Below, one piece after another: positions 8,188 through 16,399 of a DNA stretch of 28,004 nt. The position numbers were made by a program, and so were the translations under genes. This stretch comes from Rhodospirillaceae bacterium UBA3470 (lineage in GTDB: Bacteria > Pseudomonadota > Alphaproteobacteria > Rhodospirillales > Casp-alpha2): assembly GCA_002378125.1 (NCBI GenBank), contig DFRF01000112.1, positions 10,509 to 38,512 on the forward strand. Direction: 5' to 3'. The notes beneath the pieces are model-generated. The model had not been told where the DNA came from, ran no database searches, and saw only the letters and a list, made by a program, of their open reading frames with translations. Numbering within the stretch: position 1 is the first letter of the stretch; each line of letters begins with the position of its first letter.

Positions 8188-9114
8188 ATGTCCAATCTGA
8201 TTTCCATATCTGGCCTTTCAAAGACCTATGAACCCGAATTCCAGGCGTTAAAGAATGTCGATCTAGACATTCGCGAGGGGGAAATTTTAGCTTTACTCGG
8301 CCCCAATGGGGCGGGAAAGACGACGCTGATCTCGATAATCTGCGGGATCGTCAATGCAACGGGTGGCACCGTCACGGTGGCGGGTTTCGACAACGTTACG
8401 GATTACAAGAAGACGCGCGAGTTGATTGGCTTGGTGCCGCAGGAATTGACCACGGATTCGTTTGAAACGGTAACTGCTACACTGAATTTTTCCCGCGGTT
8501 TATTTGGAAAACCGCGTAATCCTGAAGTGGTCGAGCGGGTATTGAAATCGCTGACGCTCTGGGATAAGCGCGACGACATGATCATGACTTTGTCCGGCGG
8601 CATGAAACGCCGGGTGTTGATTGCCAAAGCCTTGTCGCATGAACCGCGCATCCTGTTCCTGGACGAGCCTACCGCAGGGGTGGACGTAGAACTCCGAAAA
8701 GAGATGTGGACTGTCGTCAATGAGCTCCGCGCCGACGGTGTCACAGTGATTTTAACCACCCACTATATTGAAGAAGCAGAGGCTATCGCCGATCGAGTAG
8801 CTGTCATCAATCAAGGCGAGATTATTGTTGTCGAAGAGAAGGACGAATTAATGCGAAAGCTTGGCAAAAAACAGCTGAGCTTCGAGTTGGCGACGCCTCT
8901 GGTGATTGTGCCGGCAGCTTTGGCCGAATACGGCCTGGATCTTTCGAACGACGGTTGGAAATTAACCTACACTTATGACATCAACGCCGAACGCAAGGGC
9001 ATTACAGCCCTGATGGCGGATCTGGTTAACGCGGGTATCCGCTATCGGGACATGGAAACGCAGCAAAGCTCTCTTGAGGAAATTTTCGTTAGTCTAGTTA
9101 AGGAGGCGTCATGA
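8188..9114 (+). CDS. ABC transporter ATP-binding protein (ABC-2 type exporter, YadG/NodI-like)
   Basis: The cytoplasmic ATPase of an ABC-2 type exporter. The 308-aa protein has Walker A GPNGAGKTT (residues 38-46), Q-loop VPQE (about 83-86), signature LSGGM (135-139), Walker B ILFLDE (155-160) and H-loop H192. The ~90-residue C-terminal extension and the LSGGMKRR form are typical of the drug/NodI-type subgroup. The frame opens at a TTG at 8161, but the ATG at 8188 begins the usual MSNLISISGLSKTY. The stop overlaps the permease start by ATGA, so the two are coupled. It is the first gene in the accessory block after eno. Transport substrate cannot be inferred. Confidence 0.95.
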   Translation: MSNLISISGLSKTYEPEFQALKNVDLDIREGEILALLGPNGAGKTTLISIICGIVNATGGTVTVAGFDNVTDYKKTRELIGLVPQELTTDSFETVTATLNFSRGLFGKPRNPEVVERVLKSLTLWDKRDDMIMTLSGGMKRRVLIAKALSHEPRILFLDEPTAGVDVELRKEMWTVVNELRADGVTVILTTHYIEEAEAIADRVAVINQGEIIVVEEKDELMRKLGKKQLSFELATPLVIVPAALAEYGLDLSNDGWKLTYTYDINAERKGITALMADLVNAGIRYRDMETQQSSLEEIFVSLVKEAS

Positions 9115-9872
9115 ACATTTACGGCGTCCTCGCGATCTACCGTTTCGAGATGGCCCGCACCAAGCGCACGATCTTGCAAAGCATCGTGTCGCCTGTGATT
9201 TCTACCTCGCTCTACTTCATCGTCTTCGGTTCCGCAATCGGATCCCAGATCACAGAAATTGATGGGGTGAGCTACGGCTCGTTCATCGTGCCGGGATTGA
9301 TCATGTTAATGCTCTTGACCCAGAGCATCTCGAATGCGTCCTTCAGCATCTACTTTCCAAAATTCGTGGGCACGATCTATGAGCTCTTGTCTGCGCCGGT
9401 TTCCTATTTTGAAATCGTCCTGGGATATGTCGGCGCGGCGGCGACGAAATCGGTCATGCTGGGTTTGATTATCCTTGTGACTGCCAGATTCTTCGTGCCA
9501 TTGGAAATTGCTCATCCCTTTTGGATGCTGGCGTTTCTGGTGCTGACAGCAGTGACCTTCAGTCTGTTCGGCTTTATTATTGGGATCTGGGCTGACAACT
9601 TTGAGAAACTGCAGTTAGTGCCGTTGTTGGTGGTAACGCCCTTGGCGTTCTTGGGCGGCAGTTTCTATTCCATATCCATGCTGCCGCCGTTGTGGCAGAA
9701 AATTTCGCTGCTCAATCCGGTGCTCTATTTGGTAAGCGGCTTCCGCTGGAGCTTCTTCGAGAGCCAGGACGTGGCGGTGGGCATTAGCTTGGGCATGATC
9801 TTACTGTTTCTGGCGATCTGTATTGGCATCACGTGGTGGATCTTTAAGACCGGGTATCAGTTGAAGAGCTAG
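9111..9872 (+). CDS. ABC-2 type transporter permease (YadH-like)
   Basis: The inner-membrane permease that pairs with the ATPase just upstream. The 253-aa protein shows about six hydrophobic segments (near residues 22-42, 60-80, 105-125, 138-160, 170-190 and 222-245). It carries family features such as SYGSFIVPGLIMLMLLTQS, TIYELLSAPVSYFEIVLGY and the last loop GGSFYSISMLPPLWQKISLL NPVLYL. Length is typical of ABC-2 half permeases acting as homodimers. It begins with ATGA overlap to the ATPase. A 125-bp gap separates it from the EthD-family gene, so that one may have its own promoter. Confidence 0.94.
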   Translation: MNIYGVLAIYRFEMARTKRTILQSIVSPVISTSLYFIVFGSAIGSQITEIDGVSYGSFIVPGLIMLMLLTQSISNASFSIYFPKFVGTIYELLSAPVSYFEIVLGYVGAAATKSVMLGLIILVTARFFVPLEIAHPFWMLAFLVLTAVTFSLFGFIIGIWADNFEKLQLVPLLVVTPLAFLGGSFYSISMLPPLWQKISLLNPVLYLVSGFRWSFFESQDVAVGISLGMILLFLAICIGITWWIFKTGYQLKS

Positions 9873-9997
9873 GCGTAATTCCCTCGTCGACTGCCAGGGT
9901 CAAAACCGGGCGTAACGAGAAAATGCAGTCTCATTTGAATTCTTTCCGTCAACCATTTACCCTTGGGCTCAGGATTTTAAAACACGAAGCTCAAACA

Positions 9998-10312
9998 ATG
10001 ACCATCACTGTGACCGTTTCCTATCCCAACACACCGGGGTCCAAGTTTGACATGGATTATTACCTGGCTACGCACCTTGAATTGGTTGGCAAGTGCTGGG
10101 GAGACAAGCTGATCAGCGCGCGGGCTATCAAGGGTATCGCTACGCCCAACCCGGACACGCCGCCGCCTTACCAAGTGGTCGCAATCCTGGAGGTTGAGAG
10201 CGTGGAGGTCCTAAAAGATGTTCTGGAAGCGCACGGTGCGGCGATCATGGGCGACATTCCGAACTTCACCGATGTCGAGCCGGTCATCCAGATTAGCGAG
10301 AACTTGGGCTAG
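9998..10312 (+). CDS. EthD family protein
   Basis: A 104-aa cytosolic protein with the EthD version of the dimeric alpha/beta barrel. The motif order is clear: VSYPNTPGSKFDMDYYLATH, then PPYQVVAILEVESVEVLKDV, and the C-terminal HGAAIMGDIPNFTDVEPVIQ. EthD itself is needed for ethyl tert-butyl ether oxidation in actinobacteria, but most family members have no known reaction. The ATG at 9998 matches the family start; the frame to 9923 adds unrelated residues. The ribosome site is weak. It is convergent with the MFS gene (20 bp between stops). Together with the two ABM proteins it makes three barrel-fold proteins in the window. Confidence 0.88.
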   Translation: MTITVTVSYPNTPGSKFDMDYYLATHLELVGKCWGDKLISARAIKGIATPNPDTPPPYQVVAILEVESVEVLKDVLEAHGAAIMGDIPNFTDVEPVIQISENLG

Positions 10313-10332
10313 CCTATCGATATAGCGACCGT

Positions 10333-11574
10333 TCAACCGGGTTTAATTTGACTCGACAGCCGCGCGACCGGTCGGTCGTCGATTGGCAAATGCAGCAGCG
10401 CGCTGACGACGCCGAGGGTAGCGGCACCCCACCAGATGGGGTCGTAGCTGCCTGTAGAATCGAATATTCGTCCGCCGAGCCATACGCCGGCAAAGCTGCC
10501 AAATTGATGGCTCATGTAGACGGCGCCATACAACATAGCCAGGTAGCGTGTGCCAAAGATTTGCGCCACTAGACCCGAGGTGGCGGGCACTGTACTCAGC
10601 CACAAAAAACCAACGGCGCAGGCGAAAAGTACCACTGTCAGCGGGCTTGTCGGAGAGGTTATGAAAGCAGCGATCACCATTGAGCGAAGAATATAGATAG
10701 ACGCCAGCAAGTACTTTTTAGGTATTCGTCCGGCCAACCAACCCGACGTCCAACTTCCAACCATGTTAAACAGTGCGATCAGCATTAATGCCGTTGCGCC
10801 GAGTGCAGGACTGATCCCCTCATCGACTAAATAGGCTGGTAGGTGAATGGCGATGAAGGCGACTTGAAAACCGCAAACGAAGAACCCAGTCGCCAAAAAA
10901 ATGTACCCTCGATGTCCAGCCGCCTCGCCAATGGCCTCCTTTGTATTGATTTCTGTGTCTCTGCCCGTATCCAACGTGACTGCGTCGGACATTGAATACG
11001 CCATGGGAATGATCAAGCCGGCCATCACTGCCAGCGCTATCAGCGCGATTGCCCAATCCATGGTGCTGAGCAAGTTCTGGCTGAACGGCACGATCAGCAA
11101 CTGACCTCCTGTCGCACAGGCCGTTACTATGCCAAGCCATAGGCTGCGTTTTTCAACCGGCGCGATTTTGCCGACGACGGAGAGAATTAGGGGTAGACCG
11201 CAAGCTCCAAGTCCAATACCAGTCAACAGTCCAGCGCTAGCGAACATGGCCGTTGCTGTCACGGATTGGCTCATCATGACCATGCCGAGGCTAAAGATTA
11301 GGCCGCCGAGTGCGATGGTCTTGGGCGCGCCCCAACGATCGGCAATTAAACCGGCAAACGGCGCGGCGATGCCAATAATCAAGTTCTGAGTTGCCAAGGC
11401 TACGGACAGGACCTCGCGTCCCCATCCCAGATCCATGGTGATGGGCCGCATGAACAGCCCGAAGCTCTGACGGATTCCTAACGAAATGAAAACGATCAAG
11501 GCGGCCACTAATAAAACAAAGATTGGGCTCAGAGAGAGGTTGCGGCCGATCGGCGAGGATGTGTTCTTCGACAT
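10333..11574 (-). CDS. Major facilitator superfamily transporter
   Basis: An inner-membrane secondary transporter of 413 aa with about 12 hydrophobic segments. The first half starts FVLLVAALIVFISLGIRQSF and carries the loop motif GLIADRWGAPKT (MFS motif A, between segments 2 and 3). The second half has GSWTSGWLAGRIPKKYLLAS as its counterpart. The FGLFMRPITMDLGW stretch is common in monocarboxylate/OFA-like and uncharacterised alphaproteobacterial MFS proteins; the substrate is unknown. I chose the ATG at 11574; an ATG at 11601 in the same frame is possible and has a similarly weak ribosome site. It is last in a minus-strand set after CMD and PhyH genes, with 184 bp and a gene remnant between. 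Confidence 0.9.
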   Translation of the reverse strand: MSKNTSSPIGRNLSLSPIFVLLVAALIVFISLGIRQSFGLFMRPITMDLGWGREVLSVALATQNLIIGIAAPFAGLIADRWGAPKTIALGGLIFSLGMVMMSQSVTATAMFASAGLLTGIGLGACGLPLILSVVGKIAPVEKRSLWLGIVTACATGGQLLIVPFSQNLLSTMDWAIALIALAVMAGLIIPMAYSMSDAVTLDTGRDTEINTKEAIGEAAGHRGYIFLATGFFVCGFQVAFIAIHLPAYLVDEGISPALGATALMLIALFNMVGSWTSGWLAGRIPKKYLLASIYILRSMVIAAFITSPTSPLTVVLFACAVGFLWLSTVPATSGLVAQIFGTRYLAMLYGAVYMSHQFGSFAGVWLGGRIFDSTGSYDPIWWGAATLGVVSALLHLPIDDRPVARLSSQIKPG

Positions 11575-11584
11575 GGTTGGGCGT

Positions 11585-11722
11585 CTAGGCCTCTCCAGCA
11601 TGCGCTGCGTATGGGTGCTGGGTAGCGAAGATACCTGGATGCGAGGCGTCACCCCTCGGCACAAAGATCAGGATTTCCTTTGGGCTATTATTCACGCCGA
11701 AGGAGTGTTTGATATCGAGCAT
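11585..11722 (-). pseudogene. Truncated SRPBCC/AHSA1-like gene remnant (45 codons)
   Basis: A short frame with a strong ribosome site (AGGAG, seven bases before the ATG at 11722). Its first residues, MLDIKHSFGVNNSPKEILIF, look like the start of SRPBCC/AHSA1 ligand-binding proteins (pattern LDIKHxxxIxxSPxxV). After about 20 residues the similarity ends and a TAG stops it, so the rest of the ~150-residue domain is missing. It lies between the PhyH and MFS genes. I read it as a decayed gene, though a short translated leader peptide for the MFS gene is an alternative because it ends only 10 bases before that start. Confidence 0.5.
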
Positions 11723-11758
11723 CTTTTTCTCCTGCGAGATGTGCGCAGCAACGGACCC

Positions 11759-12571
11759 TCAACAGCGCCAGATCACTGGGAACAAATCACAATCTAACGG
11801 GTCGCCGGGGGCGATGCCGGGATCACGAAGAATTTTCATGAGGTTTGGGCGCGGATTGTAGGTGACATCATTTCCAGTCCAGCGAATTACATATGCGCGC
11901 CGGCGCATGGAATTCGATCCGTTGCCCGGTGCGCCGTGCACCGTAAGCGCGTGATGAACAGTGCAATCACCGGGTTCCAGATCGAACCAAACGATATCGT
12001 AATCGTCGCGGTTGGCCTCAATATCAGGAACCTCGGGCAAGTCTTCCTCGTATTTCTCATCGGGATTGAAACTTACCGCTAAATAGCGCTGTCCCCAGAG
12101 GTGCGAGCCTTTGATGTATTCGACTGCGCCCGTGTCATGGGTCACAGAATCAAGCGCGAGCCACAATGTGCATATCTGATCTCCAGAAACGGGCCAATAG
12201 GTTGCATCATGATGCCAGACGGTTCGTGTGGTCGCGCCGGGGTCCTTGATAAGAAGTTGGTCGAATAGAAGGTTGATCTTGTTCGATCCCATGAGTTTGC
12301 CAGCTATTTCTGCGCCTGGAGATTCCCGCACTACCTTTTCGAATCCCTCCAAGTGGTGCGATATGAAGGTGTCAAAAAAGAACCCCTTCTCTCCTTTCTT
12401 CGCGTCTACATTCTTGCGCATGGGAGATGGTTCGGCCATGTCGGCATCGACCTGTTCACGAAGATGTTCCACCCAGTCCGCATCGAAAAATCCACGAAGA
12501 CAGACGATTCCATCACGCTGGTAAGTTGCGATTTCTTCGTCGGTGATTGGTCGGTGCAACTCGCCGTTCAT
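11759..12571 (-). CDS. Phytanoyl-CoA dioxygenase (PhyH) family Fe(II)/2-oxoglutarate oxygenase
   Basis: A 270-aa cytosolic, probably Fe(II)- and 2-oxoglutarate-dependent hydroxylase. The iron triad is visible: H120 and D122 in TVWHHDATYWPV, and H212 in HHALTVHGAPGN; the 2-oxoglutarate arginine is probably R224 or R225 in MRRRAYVIRW. The N-terminal ITDEEIATYQRDGIVCLRGF is a typical PhyH opening. The ATG at 12571 has GGGAG upstream. It begins 14 bp after the CMD gene, so the two should be one transcript. The substrate could be any small acid, amine or CoA ester; the adjacent transporters suggest an imported compound, which is inference. Confidence 0.92.
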   Translation of the reverse strand: MNGELHRPITDEEIATYQRDGIVCLRGFFDADWVEHLREQVDADMAEPSPMRKNVDAKKGEKGFFFDTFISHHLEGFEKVVRESPGAEIAGKLMGSNKINLLFDQLLIKDPGATTRTVWHHDATYWPVSGDQICTLWLALDSVTHDTGAVEYIKGSHLWGQRYLAVSFNPDEKYEEDLPEVPDIEANRDDYDIVWFDLEPGDCTVHHALTVHGAPGNGSNSMRRRAYVIRWTGNDVTYNPRPNLMKILRDPGIAPGDPLDCDLFPVIWRC

Positions 12572-12585
12572 ATGTAGCTCCCGTT

Positions 12586-13185
12586 TTAGCGTTTTCTCGT
12601 CGCCGTTTGCGGTTGTAATCCATCCAACGTGCTACCGACGGACTTCAATTCTTCAACGACACCTTCTTCCATGGAAATTTGCAGCGAATCATTGACGCGG
12701 TTAAAGAAGCCGCAAAGTGCGATGCGGAGGGTCAATTCAAAGATTTGTTCTTCGCTGAAATGTTCTTTCAGTTTATCGAACATGGCGTCGCGCATGTATC
12801 GGAAATTGTTGGTAACCTGCACTGAATAGTCGCGAACGAGATGGTCGACTTCGTCGAAACCGGGCACTTCCTGATCGAGAAGTTTCTCAAAAGCCTCTGC
12901 ATCAAACCCTTGGCGCATCATCCGTGGTCCATGATGGGCTACACAGTACTCACACGCATTAATCTTAGATACCGTGACCAGGGCTATTTCGAGGTAGCGC
13001 TTGGGCAGGACGCCTTCGTCCTGCAACTCCAGTAAGAGGCCCATAATGTGACGAAGAGCCGGTGGCCGCTGAGCGAACACCTTCGCTTGGTTCTCGAAAG
13101 GACCGTATTCGGCGGTGTACCTTAAAAAAATCTCACGAGCGTCGTTAGCTAACGTTGTGGGATCAACCTCGGCTACTCGGGGCAT
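12586..13185 (-). CDS. Carboxymuconolactone decarboxylase (AhpD-like) family protein
   Basis: A 199-aa all-helical cytosolic protein. The redox motif is intact: E66 in LEIALV, then C78-E-Y-C81 and H84/H85 in NACEYCVAHHG, the AhpD pattern of a peroxidase/thiol reductase. Hence a peroxidase-like or thiol-disulfide role is more likely than true carboxymuconolactone decarboxylation, whose enzyme lacks the paired cysteines. The second half repeats the helical fold (EEQIFELTLRIALCGFFNRVNDSL). The ATG at 13185 follows GAGAAGG. First gene of the minus-strand CMD-PhyH-MFS set; it faces away from the TRAP operon across a 194-bp shared region. It may protect or recycle the oxygenase, by inference. Confidence 0.9.
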   Translation of the reverse strand: MPRVAEVDPTTLANDAREIFLRYTAEYGPFENQAKVFAQRPPALRHIMGLLLELQDEGVLPKRYLEIALVTVSKINACEYCVAHHGPRMMRQGFDAEAFEKLLDQEVPGFDEVDHLVRDYSVQVTNNFRYMRDAMFDKLKEHFSEEQIFELTLRIALCGFFNRVNDSLQISMEEGVVEELKSVGSTLDGLQPQTATRKR

Positions 13186-13379
13186 CCTTCTCTATTCCTT
13201 CTCAATAAGCGGTCGGCTGTACCTTAATCGCCGTCCTCACAAAGATTTTCATATCTGAAAAAAAGGCCTTGCGATTCCATGGCATGGATGACCTTGATAG
13301 TTCCGAAGTTTTTGAGGGGACTCAATAGTTAAGTCCAGCACACGCTTATGATTGTATGGATCAATAGGGAGGTACAGTG
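13186..13379. promoter_or_regulatory. Divergent intergenic region between CMD-PhyH-MFS and the TRAP operon
   Basis: A 194-bp non-coding stretch that must hold promoters for both directions. At its right end AGGGAGG precedes the dctP ATG, a strong ribosome site. A small TTGAG-GGGA-CTCAA inverted repeat lies at 13312-13325. I found no convincing -35/-10 pair. No regulator gene lies next to it. Confidence 0.4.
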
Positions 13380-14447
13380 ATGAGAATTCAAAATATGATT
13401 GCCGGGGCCTTGGTTGGCGGTGCAGTTGCTCTGGGAGCAGCGCAGGCAACAGCCGAGATTCAGAAGTATAACTTCGAAGTTGTCGGCACATGGGGTTTTT
13501 TGGAAAATTGGAAAGAGTTTGAAAAGAAATTTTGGACCGAAATGTTGCCGAAGGCCTCGGGCGGCAAGCTGACGGCAAACGCTAAGCCTTATACTGAATT
13601 AGGCCTTAAGGGCTATGAGGTTATGTCTGGCCTAAAGAAAGGCGCTTACGATGGTGTCCATGCTCTGACGTCTTACAGTGCCAAAGCCAGTCCAGCGCTT
13701 GAAGGCATTGATCTTGCCGGCGTAATTCAAGATTTTGGCACCTATAGGAAGGCGGTAAATGCTTACCGCTCGGTCTTAGAGCGCGAAGTTGCAGAAAAAT
13801 ACAATGCCAAGATTATCAATATCTATACGTTTCCGAGCCAGCAACTCTGGTGCAACATGAAGGATAAGTCGGTTAAAAAAATTCCGCTACAAAGCTTAGC
13901 TGGGAAGAAAATAAGAACTTATTCACGGACGTTGGGCGATTTCATTGAGGGGTTAGACGCATCTGCGGTAACTATTGCGTTTGCGGAAGTGGTGCCTGCT
14001 CTGCAGAAAGGTGTAGCTGACTGCGGCATAACCGGCACTATGCCGGCTTACAATGCCAAATGGTGGCAAGTTGTTACCCATAACATCCGCGTCCGCGTTG
14101 GTTACGCAGCAACCTTCACAGCAATCAATTTGGATACCTGGAAAAGCCTGAACGCTGATACGCAAAAGTTAATTATGGAACAGGCAAAAATCCTTGAGGA
14201 TGAAATATGGGCGTTTACTACCACGCTTGACCAGAAAGGCATGGACTGCAACGCTCAGGGCCCCTGTGACAAGGGTAAACCCGGTGGAATGGTTCCAATC
14301 GAGCCTTCAGCCGAAGACCAGAAAATGCTGGAGGACATAGCTCAGAAAGTTGTCCTGAAGCGCTGGGCCAAGCGCTGTGGCAAGAAGTGTGCTGACGAAT
14401 GGAACGCGACGATCGGTAAGATCGTCGGCATGACGGCGACCGAATAA
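13380..14447 (+). CDS. TRAP transporter substrate-binding protein (DctP family)
   Basis: A periplasmic binding protein that captures an organic acid and delivers it to DctQM. It has a signal peptide (residues 1-25, hydrophobic AGALVGGAVALGAA, cleavage after ATA). The DctP fold follows with the usual ligand-arginine region (LAGKKIRTYSRTLGDFI) and ADCGITGTMPAYNAKWWQV. Four cysteines sit near the C-terminus: C290, C296, C333 and C337. The first codon could be GTG at 13377, but the ATG right after it is better placed behind AGGGAGG. The gene looks less GC-rich than dctQ and dctM. Loss of synthesis after this gene by a terminator-like hairpin (14476-14509) would give more binding protein than membrane subunits. 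Confidence 0.93.
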   Translation: MRIQNMIAGALVGGAVALGAAQATAEIQKYNFEVVGTWGFLENWKEFEKKFWTEMLPKASGGKLTANAKPYTELGLKGYEVMSGLKKGAYDGVHALTSYSAKASPALEGIDLAGVIQDFGTYRKAVNAYRSVLEREVAEKYNAKIINIYTFPSQQLWCNMKDKSVKKIPLQSLAGKKIRTYSRTLGDFIEGLDASAVTIAFAEVVPALQKGVADCGITGTMPAYNAKWWQVVTHNIRVRVGYAATFTAINLDTWKSLNADTQKLIMEQAKILEDEIWAFTTTLDQKGMDCNAQGPCDKGKPGGMVPIEPSAEDQKMLEDIAQKVVLKRWAKRCGKKCADEWNATIGKIVGMTATE

Positions 14448-14475
14448 TTCGGATTTTCGTCTGATGGAAACGTTG

Positions 14476-14509
14476 ACCGCGCGGGTGCGTCTATAACCCG
14501 CGCGGTTTT
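14476..14509 (+). terminator. Terminator-like hairpin between dctP and dctQ
   Basis: A perfect 11-bp GC-rich stem (ACCGCGCGGGT at 14476-14486, pairing with 14496-14506), a 9-base loop and a short T-run (14506-14509). The T-run is short, so I expect partial termination or mRNA 3'-end protection rather than full stop. This fits the known need for excess binding protein in TRAP systems. Confidence 0.75.
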
Positions 14510-14533
14510 CCGCACATAAAGCGGAGATTTTCT

Positions 14534-15100
14534 ATGTTCCAGACCACCCAAAATAGATTGACTGATATCTCCCGCGTTGCCGTATGGGTTGGTGGCGGGG
14601 CGCTCCTGTTGTCCGCAGTTATGGTGACCCTCGATGTGTTGGCTCGGAAAATGTTCGGGATCACCATTTCAGGTTCGGATGAGATTTCCGGCTATGTGTT
14701 CGCTGCTGGTACAACTTGGGCTTATTCGTATTGTTTGTTCACGCGCGCTAATATCCGTATCGACGCGCTCTACAATGTGCTCAACCTGCGCACCAAGGCG
14801 CTTCTCGACATCCTCGGGCTCTTGCTGCTGCTTTATTATATTTATCTCCTCTTCACCAACGCCTGGGGGATGTTTGCCGAGAATTGGAAATTCAATTCGA
14901 CGGCGCAAACCACCCTCGCGACGCCGCTTTGGATACCCCAGATCTTCTGGATTTCGGGTCTTGGTTTCTTCCTGGTTTGCTTAGCCTTCGTTTCGACACG
15001 ATGTCTGGCCTCGCTAATAAGGGGCGATTGGCAGACCATCCATGACGTTGCCGGCGTGAAGACCGTTGCGGAAGAGATCGACGAGGAGACCCACGTCTGA
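14534..15100 (+). CDS. TRAP transporter small permease subunit (DctQ family)
   Basis: The small inner-membrane subunit of the TRAP transporter, working with DctM. The 188-aa protein has four hydrophobic segments (about 17-38, 52-70, 88-108 and 133-155), the normal DctQ plan, and the family loop TLDVLARKMFGITISGSDEI. The C-terminal tail is acidic. The ATG at 14534 follows GCGGAG. Its stop overlaps the dctM start (TGATG). Expression is probably lowered by the hairpin upstream. Confidence 0.93.
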   Translation: MFQTTQNRLTDISRVAVWVGGGALLLSAVMVTLDVLARKMFGITISGSDEISGYVFAAGTTWAYSYCLFTRANIRIDALYNVLNLRTKALLDILGLLLLLYYIYLLFTNAWGMFAENWKFNSTAQTTLATPLWIPQIFWISGLGFFLVCLAFVSTRCLASLIRGDWQTIHDVAGVKTVAEEIDEETHV

Positions 15101-16389
15101 TGCCCTTCGCCATTCTTTCTATCCTCATGGCTCTGATTGTCGCTGCGGTGCCTGTGGCGGCGGTATTGGGCATTCTCAGCCTGTCCCTGGACGAATTGTT
15201 CATGCGTGGTCGGCGCTCGCTGATGCTGGGCGACTTCGTGTGGGAACAAAGCATCGAATACATTCTGGTCGCCATCCCGATGTTCATTTTGCTTGGGGAA
15301 ATTATGCTGCGTGCCGGCATTGCGCTTCGCATGTATAACGCGGTGATCCAGTGGCTTAGCTGGCTGCCCGGCGGCCTCATGCACGCGAACATCGGATCCT
15401 GTGCCATTTTTGCGGCCTCTTCCGGGTCATCTGTCGCGACGGCCGCCACGGTCGGCACGGTCGCCTACCCTGAAATCGAAAAGCGGAACTACAATGAACG
15501 CCTGTTCCTGGGATCGCTCGCAGCGGGCGGCACGCTGGGCATTTTGGTGCCGCCGTCCATCAACCTGATCATCTATGGGTTGTTGACCGATACCTCCGTC
15601 CCGGAGCTCTATCTGGCTGGAATCTTTCCCGGCATAACGTTGGCACTGCTGTTCATGGGGGTGATTGCGGTAGCCTGCCTGTGGCGGCCGAGTTTCGATG
15701 GTGACAGGGTGGAGACCACCTGGGAATCGCGGATCAAGGTGCTGCCAGATCTGTTGCCGCCTGTATTGCTTTTCATGGCCGTGGTCGGCTCTATCTACGC
15801 CGGGATCGCGACCCCGACGGAGGCCGCCTCCATCGGGGTTTGCTTCGCGTTGTTCATCGCGGCCTGGAACAAGGCCCTAAACCTCGAGATGCTGAAGGAA
15901 GCCTTTGAGGGCACCATGCGATCTACGGCGATGATCATGCTGATCATTCTTGCGGCCGTGTTCTTGAATTTCGTGCTTGGCTTCATGGGGGTTACACAAG
16001 CCATCCTGGAGGGTATCAAGGAACTGGGCTGGACGCCCATGCAGACGATGATTGTGATCATCTGCTTTTATCTGCTGTTGGGCATGTTCATGGAGACGCT
16101 ATCGATGATGTTGACCACCATCCCCGTGGTCTTCCCCATCGTCGTGCACATGGGCTTCGACCCTGTTTGGTTTGGGATTATGATAACGGTGTTAATGGAA
16201 GCCGCGCTAATTACACCGCCCATCGGCATCAACCTTTACGTGGTGCATGGAATTCGGGCGCGCGGTGGCAATTTCAATGACGTAAGTTATGGTGCCGTGC
16301 CGTTCTTGTTCGGCATGTTCTTCCTGATCGCGTTCTTGCTATTCTTCCCGGACCTGGCGCTTTGGTTGCCACAGCTGGTCTACCACTGA
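15100..16389 (+). CDS. TRAP transporter large permease subunit (DctM family)
   Basis: The large inner-membrane subunit that forms the sodium-coupled transport path. The 429-aa protein has about 12 hydrophobic stretches. Family signatures are plain: YILVAIPMFILLGEIMLRAG, SSGSSVATAATVGTVAYPEI, AAGGTLGILVPPSINLIIYG, IATPTEAASIG and the closing ITPPIGINLYVVHGI. Start overlaps the dctQ stop (TGATG). It ends 10 bp before the metallo-beta-lactamase-fold gene, so that hydrolase is part of the operon and probably acts on the imported compound. Confidence 0.96.
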   Translation: MPFAILSILMALIVAAVPVAAVLGILSLSLDELFMRGRRSLMLGDFVWEQSIEYILVAIPMFILLGEIMLRAGIALRMYNAVIQWLSWLPGGLMHANIGSCAIFAASSGSSVATAATVGTVAYPEIEKRNYNERLFLGSLAAGGTLGILVPPSINLIIYGLLTDTSVPELYLAGIFPGITLALLFMGVIAVACLWRPSFDGDRVETTWESRIKVLPDLLPPVLLFMAVVGSIYAGIATPTEAASIGVCFALFIAAWNKALNLEMLKEAFEGTMRSTAMIMLIILAAVFLNFVLGFMGVTQAILEGIKELGWTPMQTMIVIICFYLLLGMFMETLSMMLTTIPVVFPIVVHMGFDPVWFGIMITVLMEAALITPPIGINLYVVHGIRARGGNFNDVSYGAVPFLFGMFFLIAFLLFFPDLALWLPQLVYH

Positions 16390-16399
16390 GGGCTGAAAC

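Noticed and set aside
14842..15458. Two minus-strand frames of 180-188 codons over dctQ/dctM
   Set aside because: Both lie opposite clear TRAP permease sequence and show no domain; composition is typical of antisense of membrane protein genes.
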